Notes: generated by a model from the sequence alone, not told the origin. Counted from the first letter of the stretch, positions 18,463 to 30,822 are shown. The stretch is DNA of 64,000 bases from Streptomyces populi (GCF_002911015.1 NZ_KZ626842.1:1-64000), one strand, 5' to 3'. Program-made: numbers and translations.

Positions 18463-19937
18463 CCGACGCCGAGTCCTGGCTCGTCGGGACGTGCGACGAG
18501 ATCCTCGGACGCAGGGTCCCGTCCCTGCTGCTCTCGCCCATCGAGGCCGGCATGAACTCCGTGATGGCGGTCCGGCTCGCCGCGCTCGTCTCCACGAGGT
18601 TCGACGTCGACCTCAACCCGGCCGCGGTGCTGCGCGCACCCAGCCTCGTATCGCTGGTCGAAGGGGTTCTGCCGCGGCCGCCCCGGCAGCTCGACCTGCC
18701 CGAGACGGACTTCGTCGCACTCAGTGACATGCAGATGGCGTTCTACGTCGCCGACGAGCTCTCCGGGGGCGGCAACGCCTTCCACTGCCCGCTGGCGTGG
18801 AAGCTCGGCGCGTCCCTCTCACCCCGGACGCTCGACCTGGCACTACGGGACCTGGCGGCCCGTCACCCCCTGCTGCGGGGGACCCTCTCCTTCGAGGGCG
18901 ACGACCTGGGATTCCGCATGGCCGAGAAGACCGGGTCGCGTCTTGTCCGCCTCCGCGCGGCGGACGAGCGTTCCGCCCTGGCGCGACTTCGCGAGGCCAT
19001 CGAGGAGCCGCTGCTCGCCGACCCCGACGCGCCCTTGTGGAAGGCGTTCCTGTGCACCTACGGCGAAGCGGGCGAGGAGGGACACTTCTTCGTACTGATG
19101 AACCATCACATGCTCGTCGACTGGGTCTCGGCCCAGGTACTCCTGAGGGACCTCTCGGAGTTCTACACCCGCCGTGAGTCGGGTGAGTACCCGCTGGTCA
19201 CGGCCACGCCCCTGGTCCGCGTGCTTCAGGAGCGACGTCGGCGTGACGGCGAGGCCCGGCACGACAGCACCGCGTACTGGGCCGAAAAGCTCGAAGCGCT
19301 CCCCGAGCCGCCCCTGAAGGGGGGAGGTCCCCACCGCCATGACGAGATCCGCCTTCCGGCCGCCCTCACGGAGCGGTTGCGCCGGATCGCCCTCCGGCAG
19401 CAGTGCACCCTCCACAGCGTCCTGCTCTCCTGCTTCATGGCGGCGTATCACGCGTGGACGGGAGAGGACGACCTCGTGGTGGGGGTCTCGTACGCCTTCC
19501 CCCGGTCCGGCCTTTCGAGCAATGTGTGCGCCCCCCTGATGAACACGCTCTGCATCAGAACGCGTCTTCCTCCCCGAGGGGGAGACCCGGCCGCACTGCT
19601 CCACAACGTCGCCGAACAGGTTCTCGACGGGATCCTGCACGGAGAGCTGCCCGTCGCGAAGGTGGCGGCGGCGGTCACACCCGCCCGCCGCGGGAGCCCG
19701 CTCTTCGGTGTCTCCTTCAGCTACCAGGAGAACGGTGCCCCCGCTCTTTCCCTCGGGGTGCGGTCCGAACCCCTCCTCCTGCCCGTGCGGTCCATGTTCC
19801 CCGTGGTGATCGCCGCGGAGCCGAGGAACGACGAGATCCACGTGTCCGCCACGTCCTGCCTCCCGTCGGGGCAGGGGTGCGGCGCGCTGCTCAGCCGCTT
19901 CGCCGGTTTCTGCGAGGGACTCTCCGGATCGCGGTGA
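18459..19937 (+). CDS. NRPS PCP-C didomain (probable starter carrier)
   Basis: A 492-residue protein. An N-terminal carrier domain (about 1-72) has its attachment Ser34 in GMNS rather than the usual GGxS. A condensation domain (about 85-485) follows, with HHMLVDW (His216-His217, Asp221, Trp222), so the motif's final Gly is replaced by Trp. The order PCP then C, with the A domain supplied by the overlapping upstream gene, suits a split initiation module whose C domain passes the starter to the next carrier. The GMNS core resembles trans-loaded carriers. A 63-nt gap separates it from the nitric oxide synthase gene. Confidence 0.85.
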   Translation: MTDAESWLVGTCDEILGRRVPSLLLSPIEAGMNSVMAVRLAALVSTRFDVDLNPAAVLRAPSLVSLVEGVLPRPPRQLDLPETDFVALSDMQMAFYVADELSGGGNAFHCPLAWKLGASLSPRTLDLALRDLAARHPLLRGTLSFEGDDLGFRMAEKTGSRLVRLRAADERSALARLREAIEEPLLADPDAPLWKAFLCTYGEAGEEGHFFVLMNHHMLVDWVSAQVLLRDLSEFYTRRESGEYPLVTATPLVRVLQERRRRDGEARHDSTAYWAEKLEALPEPPLKGGGPHRHDEIRLPAALTERLRRIALRQQCTLHSVLLSCFMAAYHAWTGEDDLVVGVSYAFPRSGLSSNVCAPLMNTLCIRTRLPPRGGDPAALLHNVAEQVLDGILHGELPVAKVAAAVTPARRGSPLFGVSFSYQENGAPALSLGVRSEPLLLPVRSMFPVVIAAEPRNDEIHVSATSCLPSGQGCGALLSRFAGFCEGLSGSR

Positions 19938-20000
19938 CCCCGCCTTCGGGACCCGGCACCCGCACACCCGTCAGGAAATCGTTCACGGGAGAACACAGAC

Positions 20001-21131
20001 GTGTCGAACCAGTCCGCGCCACTTGAGGTCAAGGTCCCGAGTGTGCTCGCGGCCGAGGAAGTCGTGCAGCAGGCCGAGGAGTTCTTCGCGTTGCCCGAGT
20101 TGTCACGGCTGCACGACGCCTCGCGGCTGAGAGCGGTTCGCTCCGAGATCGAAGCGACCGGAACCTACCGGCATACACGTGCGGAGTTGGAGACCGGCGC
20201 GAGGATCGCTTGGCGCAACCACGCCCGGTGCGTGGGGCGAACGAATTGGCGAGCGCTCCAGCTGCTCGATTTCCGCGACCGTACGACCCCTGACGGCATC
20301 GCCGAGGCCTGCTGGGAACACCTGCGCCACTCGACGAACAACGGTCGCCTGAAAGCCGTCATCTCCGTGTTCCCGCAGCAGCGGCCGGACGGCGCGGCCG
20401 TTCGGGTGCTCAATCCACAACTGCTCCGCTATGCCGGGTACCGCCGTCGGGACGGCTCGGTGCTGGGGGACCCCCTGCACTGCGAGCTGACCGAACATGT
20501 CGTGCGCGCCGGCTGGGAGGGCGCCGGGACGGCCTTCGACCTGCTCCCCCTCGTCCTGCATGTTCCCGGCCACGGGCCGGCGTTCTACGAAGTGCCTCAG
20601 GACGCGGTGCTCGAAGTGCCCATCAGCCATCCCGAATATCCGTGGTTCGGTGACCTGGGCCTCAAATGGATGGCGAACCCGGCCGTCTCCAACATGGCTC
20701 TGGTCATAGGAGGCGTCACCTATACCGCGGCGCCTTTCAGCGGCTGGTACCTGAGCTCCGAGATCGGGGCGCGGAACTTCAGCGACACATCCCGCTACGA
20801 CATGCTGCCCACCGTCGCCCGGAAGATGGGGCTGGACATCTCCCACGATCGCACCCTCTGGAAGGACCGTGCCCTGGTCGAGCTGACGTACGCGGTGCAG
20901 CACAGTTATCGCAGCGCGGGCGTGCACATCCTCGATCACCACACGGCGGCTCAGCAGTTCATCCACCACATCGAGCGGGAGGAGGCCGCGGGAAGGTCCG
21001 TTCCCGCGCAATGGTCCTGGATCAATCCTCCGCTGTCCGGCAGCACCACCCCCACCTTCCACCGCGAATACGATGCGCCGGATCTCGGCGCACGCCCGAA
21101 TTTCGTCGCTCAAGAGAGTCCGGCACACTGA
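20001..21131 (+). CDS. nos: Nitric oxide synthase, oxygenase domain only
   Basis: A 376-residue bacterial NOS. The heme thiolate motif is WRNHARCVGR (Cys77). The arginine-binding Glu254 lies in FSGWYLSSEIG, and WSWINPPLSG near the end matches the conserved C-terminal part. There is no flavin reductase domain, which is normal for bacterial enzymes that borrow a reductase. The reaction is L-arginine to citrulline and NO. It is the last gene of the NRPS run, starting at GTG 20001 with GGGAGA upstream. The only firm biosynthetic precedent I know is TxtD in thaxtomin synthesis, where NO is used for nitration. Here NO could feed nitration, nitrosation or N-N chemistry, or serve as a signal or protectant. 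The context favours biosynthesis. Confidence 0.95.
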   Translation: MSNQSAPLEVKVPSVLAAEEVVQQAEEFFALPELSRLHDASRLRAVRSEIEATGTYRHTRAELETGARIAWRNHARCVGRTNWRALQLLDFRDRTTPDGIAEACWEHLRHSTNNGRLKAVISVFPQQRPDGAAVRVLNPQLLRYAGYRRRDGSVLGDPLHCELTEHVVRAGWEGAGTAFDLLPLVLHVPGHGPAFYEVPQDAVLEVPISHPEYPWFGDLGLKWMANPAVSNMALVIGGVTYTAAPFSGWYLSSEIGARNFSDTSRYDMLPTVARKMGLDISHDRTLWKDRALVELTYAVQHSYRSAGVHILDHHTAAQQFIHHIEREEAAGRSVPAQWSWINPPLSGSTTPTFHREYDAPDLGARPNFVAQESPAH

Positions 21132-21316
21132 GCCTTTTCGGACCTCGTGCCGGTGACGGCCGGTCGGGCCGCCGGGGTGAAGTCCGTTCTGTACCCGGCC
21201 GGTCATGTGGTCGACGGGGGCGGCGAGGAGGATGTGTCCGCCGATCTCGAACGCGTGGCGGGCCGACTCTCCGACAACTCCCGCCGACGGCCCGCCCATT
21301 CCTTTGGAGGTATCGC

Positions 21317-22197
21317 ATGAGCGCCACAACGCCCCCTGAAACCGACGCCATCGGCCTGCCCGGCCCGCTCGTCCGGGCGGACTGGGTGGCCGGGCGGCTC
21401 GGGAAGGAGGGCCTGGTCCTCTTCGAGGTCTCCGTCGGCGCCCGCCGGGGCGCCGGCCCCCGCATCCCCGGCGCCCGCCCCTTCGACCTCGAGGGAGACC
21501 TGTCCGACCGGACCTCCGCGCTGCCGCACACCATGCCCGGCGCCCGGGAACTCACCGAGGCGCTGCGCACCCTCGGCGCGCACGACACCGACACGGTCGT
21601 CGTCTACGACGCCCAGGGCGTCTACTCCAGCGCCCGCGCCTGGTGGATGCTGCGCGCCATGGGCTTCGACCGGGCCGCCGTCCTCGACGGCGGACTGCCC
21701 GCCTGGACCGCGGCCGGTCACCCGGTCGACGCCGGGCCCGCCGCGTACGACGGCCCGCGCGGCACGTTCACCGCCCGGCCCCGGCCCGGCCTGGTCGTGG
21801 ACGCCGACACCGTCGCCGCCGCCCTCGCCGACCCGCGTGCCGCCGTACTCGACGCACGGACCCGGGAGCGCTACGCGGGCACCGCCCCGGAGCCCCGACC
21901 GGGCCTGCGCGGCGGCCACATGCCGGGCTCCGTCAGCCTCCCCTTCGGTGAACTCCAGCGCGACGGCGGCGAGATGCGTCCGGCGGACGAGCTGCGTACG
22001 GCGTTCGAGGCGGCGGCCGGGGACCGGGAGCAGCTGTACCTCAGCTGCGGCTCCGGGGTCACCGCCTGCGTCCTCGCGCTCGGCGCCGCCCTGGCCGGCT
22101 ACCGCGAACTCGCCGTGTACGACGGTTCGTGGAGCGAGTGGGGCCTGCCCTCGGAGCGCCCGGTGGCCACCGGCGCCGCAGACCAGGGCGGTTCACC

Positions 22198-22201
<4 letters not shown>
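21317..22201 (+). CDS. Tandem-rhodanese sulfurtransferase (3-mercaptopyruvate/thiosulfate type)
   Basis: A 294-residue protein with two rhodanese domains. The first (about 15-145) is inactive-looking. The second (about 155-285) carries catalytic Cys244 in CGSGVTA, the six-residue loop typical of SseA-type 3-mercaptopyruvate sulfurtransferases. TTTGGAGG precedes the ATG. A 185-bp gap separates it from the nos gene, so it may be outside the NRPS cluster. If it is part of it, persulfide could supply sulfur to a thiolated residue or react with NO. A short open frame starts at its stop codon (GTGA), and a strong hairpin follows. Confidence 0.9.
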
Positions 22202-25272
<3,071 letters not shown>

Positions 25273-25802
25273 CCCCATGCGGACGCAAGGCGTGATCCCT
25301 GACTTGCGCTCGGAAGGCTCGTACCGGGCCCGAGAACTCGCCCACGGCACGGGGCCCGTCTTCAAGGGCTGCTCAAGTGCGGCGACTGTGCCAAGCCGAC
25401 CGTTGCGCGCACCCGTACACGTGAGGAGGTCGGCTGCGGCAACCGCATGTTTGACGTCCCGCGGGTCGAGTGCCAAGGCGAGCTCACCGAAGGCCCGCGC
25501 GACCCGTCCCGCTGCTCGGGGCACACCGCCCGCCTGCTGCCGCAACTCGACCATCACCCGCGCCCGCGGTCCCTCGCGCTGAAGAGCGGTTCGGTCACAC
25601 GCGGCTCGCCGTCCTTCCCGTCGATTGAGGAACCACCGCCGACAACCGCTCGCCCCACCGCTGAAACGGCATCACCGCCGCAGCACCCTGGCCGGGCTGA
25701 AGCCTCGTGATGGCGACAGAGGCATACGTGTGGCGGCGCCCGACGCGGCCGGGAGACCACTCGCCGCTCCCGGAGGCGCGGCGCTCCCCGTGGCCGACTT
25801 CG
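25273..25802. other. Spacer with a degenerate Cys-rich open frame
   Basis: No confident gene. One plus-strand frame stays open from about 25325 to a TGA at 25708. It reads GLLKCGDCAKPTVARTRT near 25366, then further Cys residues (CGN, ECQ, RCSGH). The CxxC after GLLKC recalls the zinc ribbon of large serine recombinases, but the rest does not align with anything I know and the tail becomes low-complexity. It could be a relic of a mobile-element gene. Its position directly inside the island end fits that idea. Confidence 0.25.
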
Positions 25803-27980
25803 TCACTCACCCCGGTGTGCGGGTTCTGAGCCGTCACCTTCCGCCGCCACGGCCGCCCGCACCCGCTGCTCCTCGCGAGCAGAGCCGACGTCCCGTTCCA
25901 GGGGCGTGCGGCTCACGGCCGTCGCGAGCTCTTCCAAGGCCCGCTTTTGCAGTTCAGCCTCGCGCCGCACGACCGGGCTCCGGTTGCCGACGGGAGCGTC
26001 CTCCCACGCGTGGAGCGCCTCCTCCACACGCCCCCAGTCCGGATTCCTGTGCTCGCTCACGTCGACTGCCGCCTTCGCGGTGTCCGCCTCCAGGGCCTCG
26101 GCGAAACGCTCCGCCTCGGGGACGAAACGGCTGTCGGCCCGCGGGACGTGGCTCTCCATGAGCATCGCCGCCCGGCCGAACCCCTTGAGCGCCTCCTGCG
26201 CCTCCTGCGCCTCGCGCGACGTCAGACCCCTGGGGCGGACCGGTTCCTGCCTTGCCCGGTCGTACGCCTCCTGCCAGGCGGCATACGCCTCCCTGCTCGC
26301 CAGCAGTGCCCTGCGCATGTCGGCGTGATGCTCCCGGGTCGGTTCGGCGTAGTTGCGGAGCACCGCGGCCGCGTAGCGGCCGTCGGCGGCGAGCCAGTCC
26401 GCAAGCCGGCCCGGCAGCCGGGGTGTCTCCCATGCGGGGAACACCAGGTACGCCAGCATTGCCATGGCCCCGCCGAGCAGGGTGAGCACCACCCGCTCCG
26501 GGACCGTCTGCTCCCATGCCTGGCCGCCCATGCCGAGCAGGAAGACGACGTATGCGGCGGTGAAGCACTGGGAGTAGGCGTAGCCGGTACGGATCAGCGT
26601 GTACGACAGGCCCGCCGAGACCACCGCCAGCGCGCCGAACACATGGGCGTCCGGGCCCAGGGCCCGCACCATCCCGGTGGCGAGTGCAACCCCCGCCAGG
26701 GTGCCGGCGAGACGGGCCACCGCACGCGCGTACGTCCGGTGGAAGTCAGGCCGCATCACCATCACCGAGGCGATGGGCGCCCAGTAGCTGTGGCCCAGGG
26801 GCAGCCGGGCGGCGATCAGATAGCCGAGCGTGGCCACTGCTGCCAGGCGGACGGCGTGCCGGAACACGGGCGAGTCCCGGCGGAGCTCACGGCGGATCGC
26901 CCGGACGACGACCGGGACCAGCCGGAACATGGTCGGGCGCACCAGGAACTGGGCGCTCGTCGAGCCGGGCGGCGTGGGCGTCCTCCCGGAGACGCTGCCG
27001 CTCCCGGCGATCTCCAACGCCTCGCCGAGCAGTTCCACGAGCCGCTCGGCGGCCTGCCGCGCTGGGCCCTCCAGCACCTCGTGCTCCTCGTCGACACGCA
27101 GGACGTCCGTGCTCTCGGGCCGCACCTCGGCGGGAGTGCCGCGGCGGATCGAACGAGCGGCCGCATCCAGGACGTCGGCGGCCGCGTCGAGCAACTCCCG
27201 CGCGCGGTCCCTCCCGGGTCCCTCCGCCGGGGCGCCGACGTCCGGGTCGGCGAGCGCGGCGACGACCGGCCGAATGCACTCGGCGAGTCCTCGGGGGCCG
27301 TGGAGGACGGGGGGACGGGTGCGGGCCTGTGACGGCGTCACGGTGGCCGCGTCCCGGGCCGTCATCAACGGCTCCGGGTCGAACGGGGCGGTCGGGTCGT
27401 GCCGCAACCGGCGGGCGTAGTCCGCCACGGCGGCCAGGGCGTCGGCGAGCGCGTCACGATGCGCCCCCCAACGGCGGATCGGGAACAGCAAGATCAGCAC
27501 GGCCTGCACCACGCCCCCGAGCGCGATGACCCCGGCGTGCTCCAGGGCTCGCCCGACGCTCGTGGGCAGGGTGATGGTCACCAGCATGCTGCCGACCGTC
27601 GTCGCTGCGACGATCCCAGTGGTCGATCCGACGGCCCACGCCATCCCCGCGACAAAGGCCCATACGGCCAGCAGTGGGAGGAACGTCACAAGTCGCCCCG
27701 CCGCCAGGTAGCCCACGAAGGTGCTGAGCGCCAGACCCGCGCCCGCGCCGAGCGCGATCACCTTGCGTGGACGCCAGGTGCGCTGGAAGGTGGCCCCACC
27801 CGCGGAGTAGGCGCCGAGGGCGGCGGACGCGGCATACGCGGGGGAGACGAGCCACAGCGCCGGCCCGACGACGATCGCCATCCCAGCGGCCGTGCGCAGC
27901 GCGAGCAGGGGCTCCAGCCGCGTCTCCTCGATCGTGAGCCCGGATCGCACGACCTCTCCGAAGGCCCGCAGCCACGTCAC
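25803..27980 (-). CDS. FUSC-family inner-membrane protein
   Basis: About 725 residues. Two blocks of hydrophobic helices (about 35-180 and 380-520) are each followed by a long hydrophilic, Ala/Glu/Arg-rich cytoplasmic part. This duplicated plan, with YWAPIASVMVMRPDF and RLAGTLAGVALATG in the second block, is that of FUSC (fusaric acid resistance/aromatic acid exporter) proteins. The start is taken as GTG 27980 (VTWLRAFGEVV); the frame is open to 28124, but the extra residues are Ala/Pro-rich and unlike the family. It may export aromatic or toxic acids. It is the first gene inside copy A of the panD-type repeat and reads toward it. Confidence 0.8.
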   Translation of the reverse strand: MTWLRAFGEVVRSGLTIEETRLEPLLALRTAAGMAIVVGPALWLVSPAYAASAALGAYSAGGATFQRTWRPRKVIALGAGAGLALSTFVGYLAAGRLVTFLPLLAVWAFVAGMAWAVGSTTGIVAATTVGSMLVTITLPTSVGRALEHAGVIALGGVVQAVLILLFPIRRWGAHRDALADALAAVADYARRLRHDPTAPFDPEPLMTARDAATVTPSQARTRPPVLHGPRGLAECIRPVVAALADPDVGAPAEGPGRDRARELLDAAADVLDAAARSIRRGTPAEVRPESTDVLRVDEEHEVLEGPARQAAERLVELLGEALEIAGSGSVSGRTPTPPGSTSAQFLVRPTMFRLVPVVVRAIRRELRRDSPVFRHAVRLAAVATLGYLIAARLPLGHSYWAPIASVMVMRPDFHRTYARAVARLAGTLAGVALATGMVRALGPDAHVFGALAVVSAGLSYTLIRTGYAYSQCFTAAYVVFLLGMGGQAWEQTVPERVVLTLLGGAMAMLAYLVFPAWETPRLPGRLADWLAADGRYAAAVLRNYAEPTREHHADMRRALLASREAYAAWQEAYDRARQEPVRPRGLTSREAQEAQEALKGFGRAAMLMESHVPRADSRFVPEAERFAEALEADTAKAAVDVSEHRNPDWGRVEEALHAWEDAPVGNRSPVVRREAELQKRALEELATAVSRTPLERDVGSAREEQRVRAAVAAEGDGSEPAHRGE

Positions 27981-28219
27981 GGGTGTGAGCCTAGCCGGAA
28001 CACCCTGCCGGGTCGCATCGGCCTGGTTGAGGTGCGGCAACCGTCGGGCAGGGAAGCCTCCCACCCGCCCCGCGAACAGGCCAGCGGCCGCAGCCGCTGG
28101 ACGGGGTGCAGCCACTGCGGACACTGTTGAGCGTCCGCCGTCCGTCCTACCGGGCCGTAGCGCGGGCGATCGTCCCCAGCCCCGGCCGGAGGACGGGCGG
28201 GACGGCGGCCCCGGGTCGC

Positions 28220-29395
28220 CTACCGCTTGTGGCCGTTCCCGTGTCCGTTCGGATGCAGGACCACCTTGGTCCAGCCCTCGTCACGGGCGTCGAAGTGCTC
28301 GTAGGCGGTGGGGGCCTCGTCCAGGCCGAGTTCGTGGGAGACGACGAAGCCCGGCTTCGCCCTCTCGCCGGCGATCAGGTCCCGCAGCGCCCGGTTGTAC
28401 CTCTTCACCGGTGCCTGCCCGGTGCCCATGCGCTGGCCCTTGAACCACATCATGCCGAAGTCGATCGGGACCTTGCCCTGCGCCTCCAGCTCGCCCTGGG
28501 CCTCCGCGCCGCCGGGGTCCTGGGGCAGGAACACGCCCACCACGCCGATGTCGCCCGTGAACCTGACCGAGTCGATCAGCCCGTTGAGCGTGAGGCTGGC
28601 GTCCTCGTGTCCCTCGGGATCGTGTGCCTGATATCCGACGCACTCGCAGCCGTTGTCGGCGCCCAGACCGAGGGTGGCCTCCTTGACGACCTCCGCCGGG
28701 TTCTGCTCTGCGGTGTTGATCGGGATGGCCCCGATCTCCTCCGCCTTGCGCAGCCGGTCGGGCTGGTGGTCCGCCACCCAGACGCGCCCGGCGCCCTTGA
28801 GGAGGGCGGAGTAGGCCGCCATCAGCCCGACGGGACCGGCCCCGAGGACGATCGTCTGGTCACCCGGTTTGACGTGGGCCATCTCGGTGGCGTGATAGCC
28901 GGTGGGGAAGATGTCGGCGAGCATCACGTAGTCGGTCTGCCGCTCGGCGGCGTCCTCACCCAGACGCAGCGCGTTGAAGTCGCCGTAGGGCACGCGCAGA
29001 AGTTCCGCCTGGCCGCCCTGGTAGGGGCCCATGTCGGCGAATCCGTAGGCGGCTCCGGCAAGGGCCGGTTCCGGCTGCATGGTCAGGCAGTAGTTGGTCA
29101 GACCCCGCTCGCACTGCTTGCAGAAGCCGCAGGCGATGTTGAAGGGCAGGACCACGTACTCGCCGACCTGGACCTTGCGGACGGCCGAGCCGACCTCCAC
29201 GACCTGGCCCATGTTCTCGTGTCCCAGGGTGCGGCCGGACTCGAACGAGGTGCGGCCCTCGTACATGTGCAGGTCCGAACCGCAGATGTTGGTGGTGGTG
29301 ATCCTGACGATGATGTCGCAAGGGTGTTCGATCTTCGCGTCCGGTACGTCCTTCACCGTGACCGTTCGCGGTCCTTCGTATACCGCTGCTTTCAT
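28220..29395 (-). CDS. Zinc-dependent dehydrogenase, glutathione-independent formaldehyde dehydrogenase type
   Basis: A 391-residue medium-chain Zn dehydrogenase. Catalytic zinc ligands are Cys38 in NICGSD and His59-Glu60 in LGHENMG. Structural-zinc cysteines lie in CGFCKQCERGLTNYC, and the NAD site is VLGAGPVGLMAA. The opening MKAAVYEGPRTVTVKDVPDA and the long insert with GCECVGYQAHDPEGHE match the formaldehyde dehydrogenases of the Pseudomonas putida type, which oxidise formaldehyde with NAD without glutathione. ATG 29395 has GAAGGAAG upstream. Role on the island: probably aldehyde detoxification under stress. Confidence 0.88.
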   Translation of the reverse strand: MKAAVYEGPRTVTVKDVPDAKIEHPCDIIVRITTTNICGSDLHMYEGRTSFESGRTLGHENMGQVVEVGSAVRKVQVGEYVVLPFNIACGFCKQCERGLTNYCLTMQPEPALAGAAYGFADMGPYQGGQAELLRVPYGDFNALRLGEDAAERQTDYVMLADIFPTGYHATEMAHVKPGDQTIVLGAGPVGLMAAYSALLKGAGRVWVADHQPDRLRKAEEIGAIPINTAEQNPAEVVKEATLGLGADNGCECVGYQAHDPEGHEDASLTLNGLIDSVRFTGDIGVVGVFLPQDPGGAEAQGELEAQGKVPIDFGMMWFKGQRMGTGQAPVKRYNRALRDLIAGERAKPGFVVSHELGLDEAPTAYEHFDARDEGWTKVVLHPNGHGNGHKR

Positions 29396-29703
29396 GATCG
29401 CTTCCTTCGGCGCCGCGGCACGACCGCGGCACGGGTGCGATGGGGGCGGCGTACCGAGCCTGACTCCCGGGAGTCGGCGCGACGGGGTCCATGGCTCCGG
29501 CATGCCTCTGTGGGCCGTTCGCCCGGTTCAGGCGGAACGGTGGTGCCGCCGTTGCCTGCCCGGCGGGGCTTCGGCGCTCCGGCGGCGCGCCGTCCGAGTC
29601 CCCGTCGCCCTTGACGCGAAACAAGCACGCACCGATCGATCGGCGGAATATTCGTACGCGGACGACCATCGACCGCCGGCGCGTCTCCGGAGCGGGTCGC
29701 CGG
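29396..29703. other. 308-bp spacer, no gene seen
   Basis: The region separates two leftward genes and should hold the dehydrogenase promoter (upstream of 29395) and the 3' end of the next gene's transcript. A slightly A+T-rich stretch lies at 29620-29660. No coding frame or recognisable element was found. Confidence 0.4.
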
Positions 29704-30822
29704 CTAGTTGCCGTCGTCCTGGAGCATGCGGCGGCGTTCCTGTTCGCGCTTGGAGTAGGCGGCTGCCCGGATCGCCTCGTCGCTCTCCAGGCCTGATCCC
29801 AGCGCCCCGCCCACCGTCGCGACCGAAGCGACGAACCAGGACAACGTCCAGTATTCCGCGGCGTGAAGCGGGGTTCCTGTCGTGGAGGCGAACACCTGGC
29901 CGTTGAGGATGAACAGGGCCCACACCAAGTTGATGACGATCAAACCCGTGTAGCAGACGAGCACCCCGATACCCACGGTCATGATCGTCGAGGCGTTGTA
30001 GAGCCTCGCCCTCTGCCTCGCCTCGGGTGAGCGCTCCGCGGTTCGATGCCACAGTTGCGCGTCCAGGATCAGCCAGCCGATCATGAGCGCGACAGACCCG
30101 ACCGTGGCGATCACGAGGCGCGGCGTGCTCAGGGACTCGGCCAGGTTCCAGATGGTCGAGTTCACGGTGGCGACCGCTCCCGTGGTGAGTGCGGCCGCCA
30201 GGGCTTTCGACAAGCCCGGCACCAAGCGCCACGGCCGGTTGGCGCGGACCATGCCGACGAGCACCCTCAGGTAACCGCGCGGCCCGCTGACGACGTACCG
30301 AAGATCAGCGGTCTCCTCCTCACCGATCCGGCCCGGGTGAACAGGCGCGAAACGACTGACGAAGGGAGCCGGCAACGGCTGACCCCGCGGAGGTCCCTCC
30401 GCCCCGGTGGCCCGCCGACCCGCCAGGCTGAGCACGGTTTCTTCCACGGCCCGCCGCGCCCTCGTCTGCAGCCGCAAGCCCCCCAGCGTGGGAAGGGACA
30501 GCAGGGCCAACCCGTGTTCGTGACTCAGATCCACCGCGAGCTTGAGCCCGTGCGAGTGCAGCGGAAGGTCGGTGAGGGCCACGACGATGTCCCAACTCTC
30601 CGCTCTTCCGCGGTCCATGATCCGGCGCATCAAGGTGGGCTGGTCCTCGGTCCCCGCGGTGAAGGGCTCACTGACCACCTCGACGTCGAACCGTCGTCCC
30701 TGGCCCGATCTGTCGGCGAGCCGAGCGGGAAGCACCCGGGCCATGCGCTGGGCGATCTCCGTGGGCGCGTCCGGATCCGCCAGGAGAGCCACGACCGTAA
30801 CGCCCTGAGACGACACCCGCAT
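29704..30822 (-). CDS. Conserved-looking membrane protein of unknown function
   Basis: A 372-residue protein that I do not recognise. Residues 1-110 look soluble and alpha/beta-like, with VTVVALLADPDAPTEIAQRM and WDIVVALTDLPLH, as if a small Rossmann-type domain. About 190-345 hold four hydrophobic helices (ALAAALTTGAVATVN, LVIATVGSVALMIGW, TVGIGVLVCYTGLIVINL, TLSWFVASVATVGGALG). The protein ends with a charged SKREQERRR tail. ATG 30822 has AGAAGGAG upstream. No catalytic motif could be identified. It lies alone between two spacers on the island. Confidence 0.75.
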   Translation of the reverse strand: MRVSSQGVTVVALLADPDAPTEIAQRMARVLPARLADRSGQGRRFDVEVVSEPFTAGTEDQPTLMRRIMDRGRAESWDIVVALTDLPLHSHGLKLAVDLSHEHGLALLSLPTLGGLRLQTRARRAVEETVLSLAGRRATGAEGPPRGQPLPAPFVSRFAPVHPGRIGEEETADLRYVVSGPRGYLRVLVGMVRANRPWRLVPGLSKALAAALTTGAVATVNSTIWNLAESLSTPRLVIATVGSVALMIGWLILDAQLWHRTAERSPEARQRARLYNASTIMTVGIGVLVCYTGLIVINLVWALFILNGQVFASTTGTPLHAAEYWTLSWFVASVATVGGALGSGLESDEAIRAAAYSKREQERRRMLQDDGN

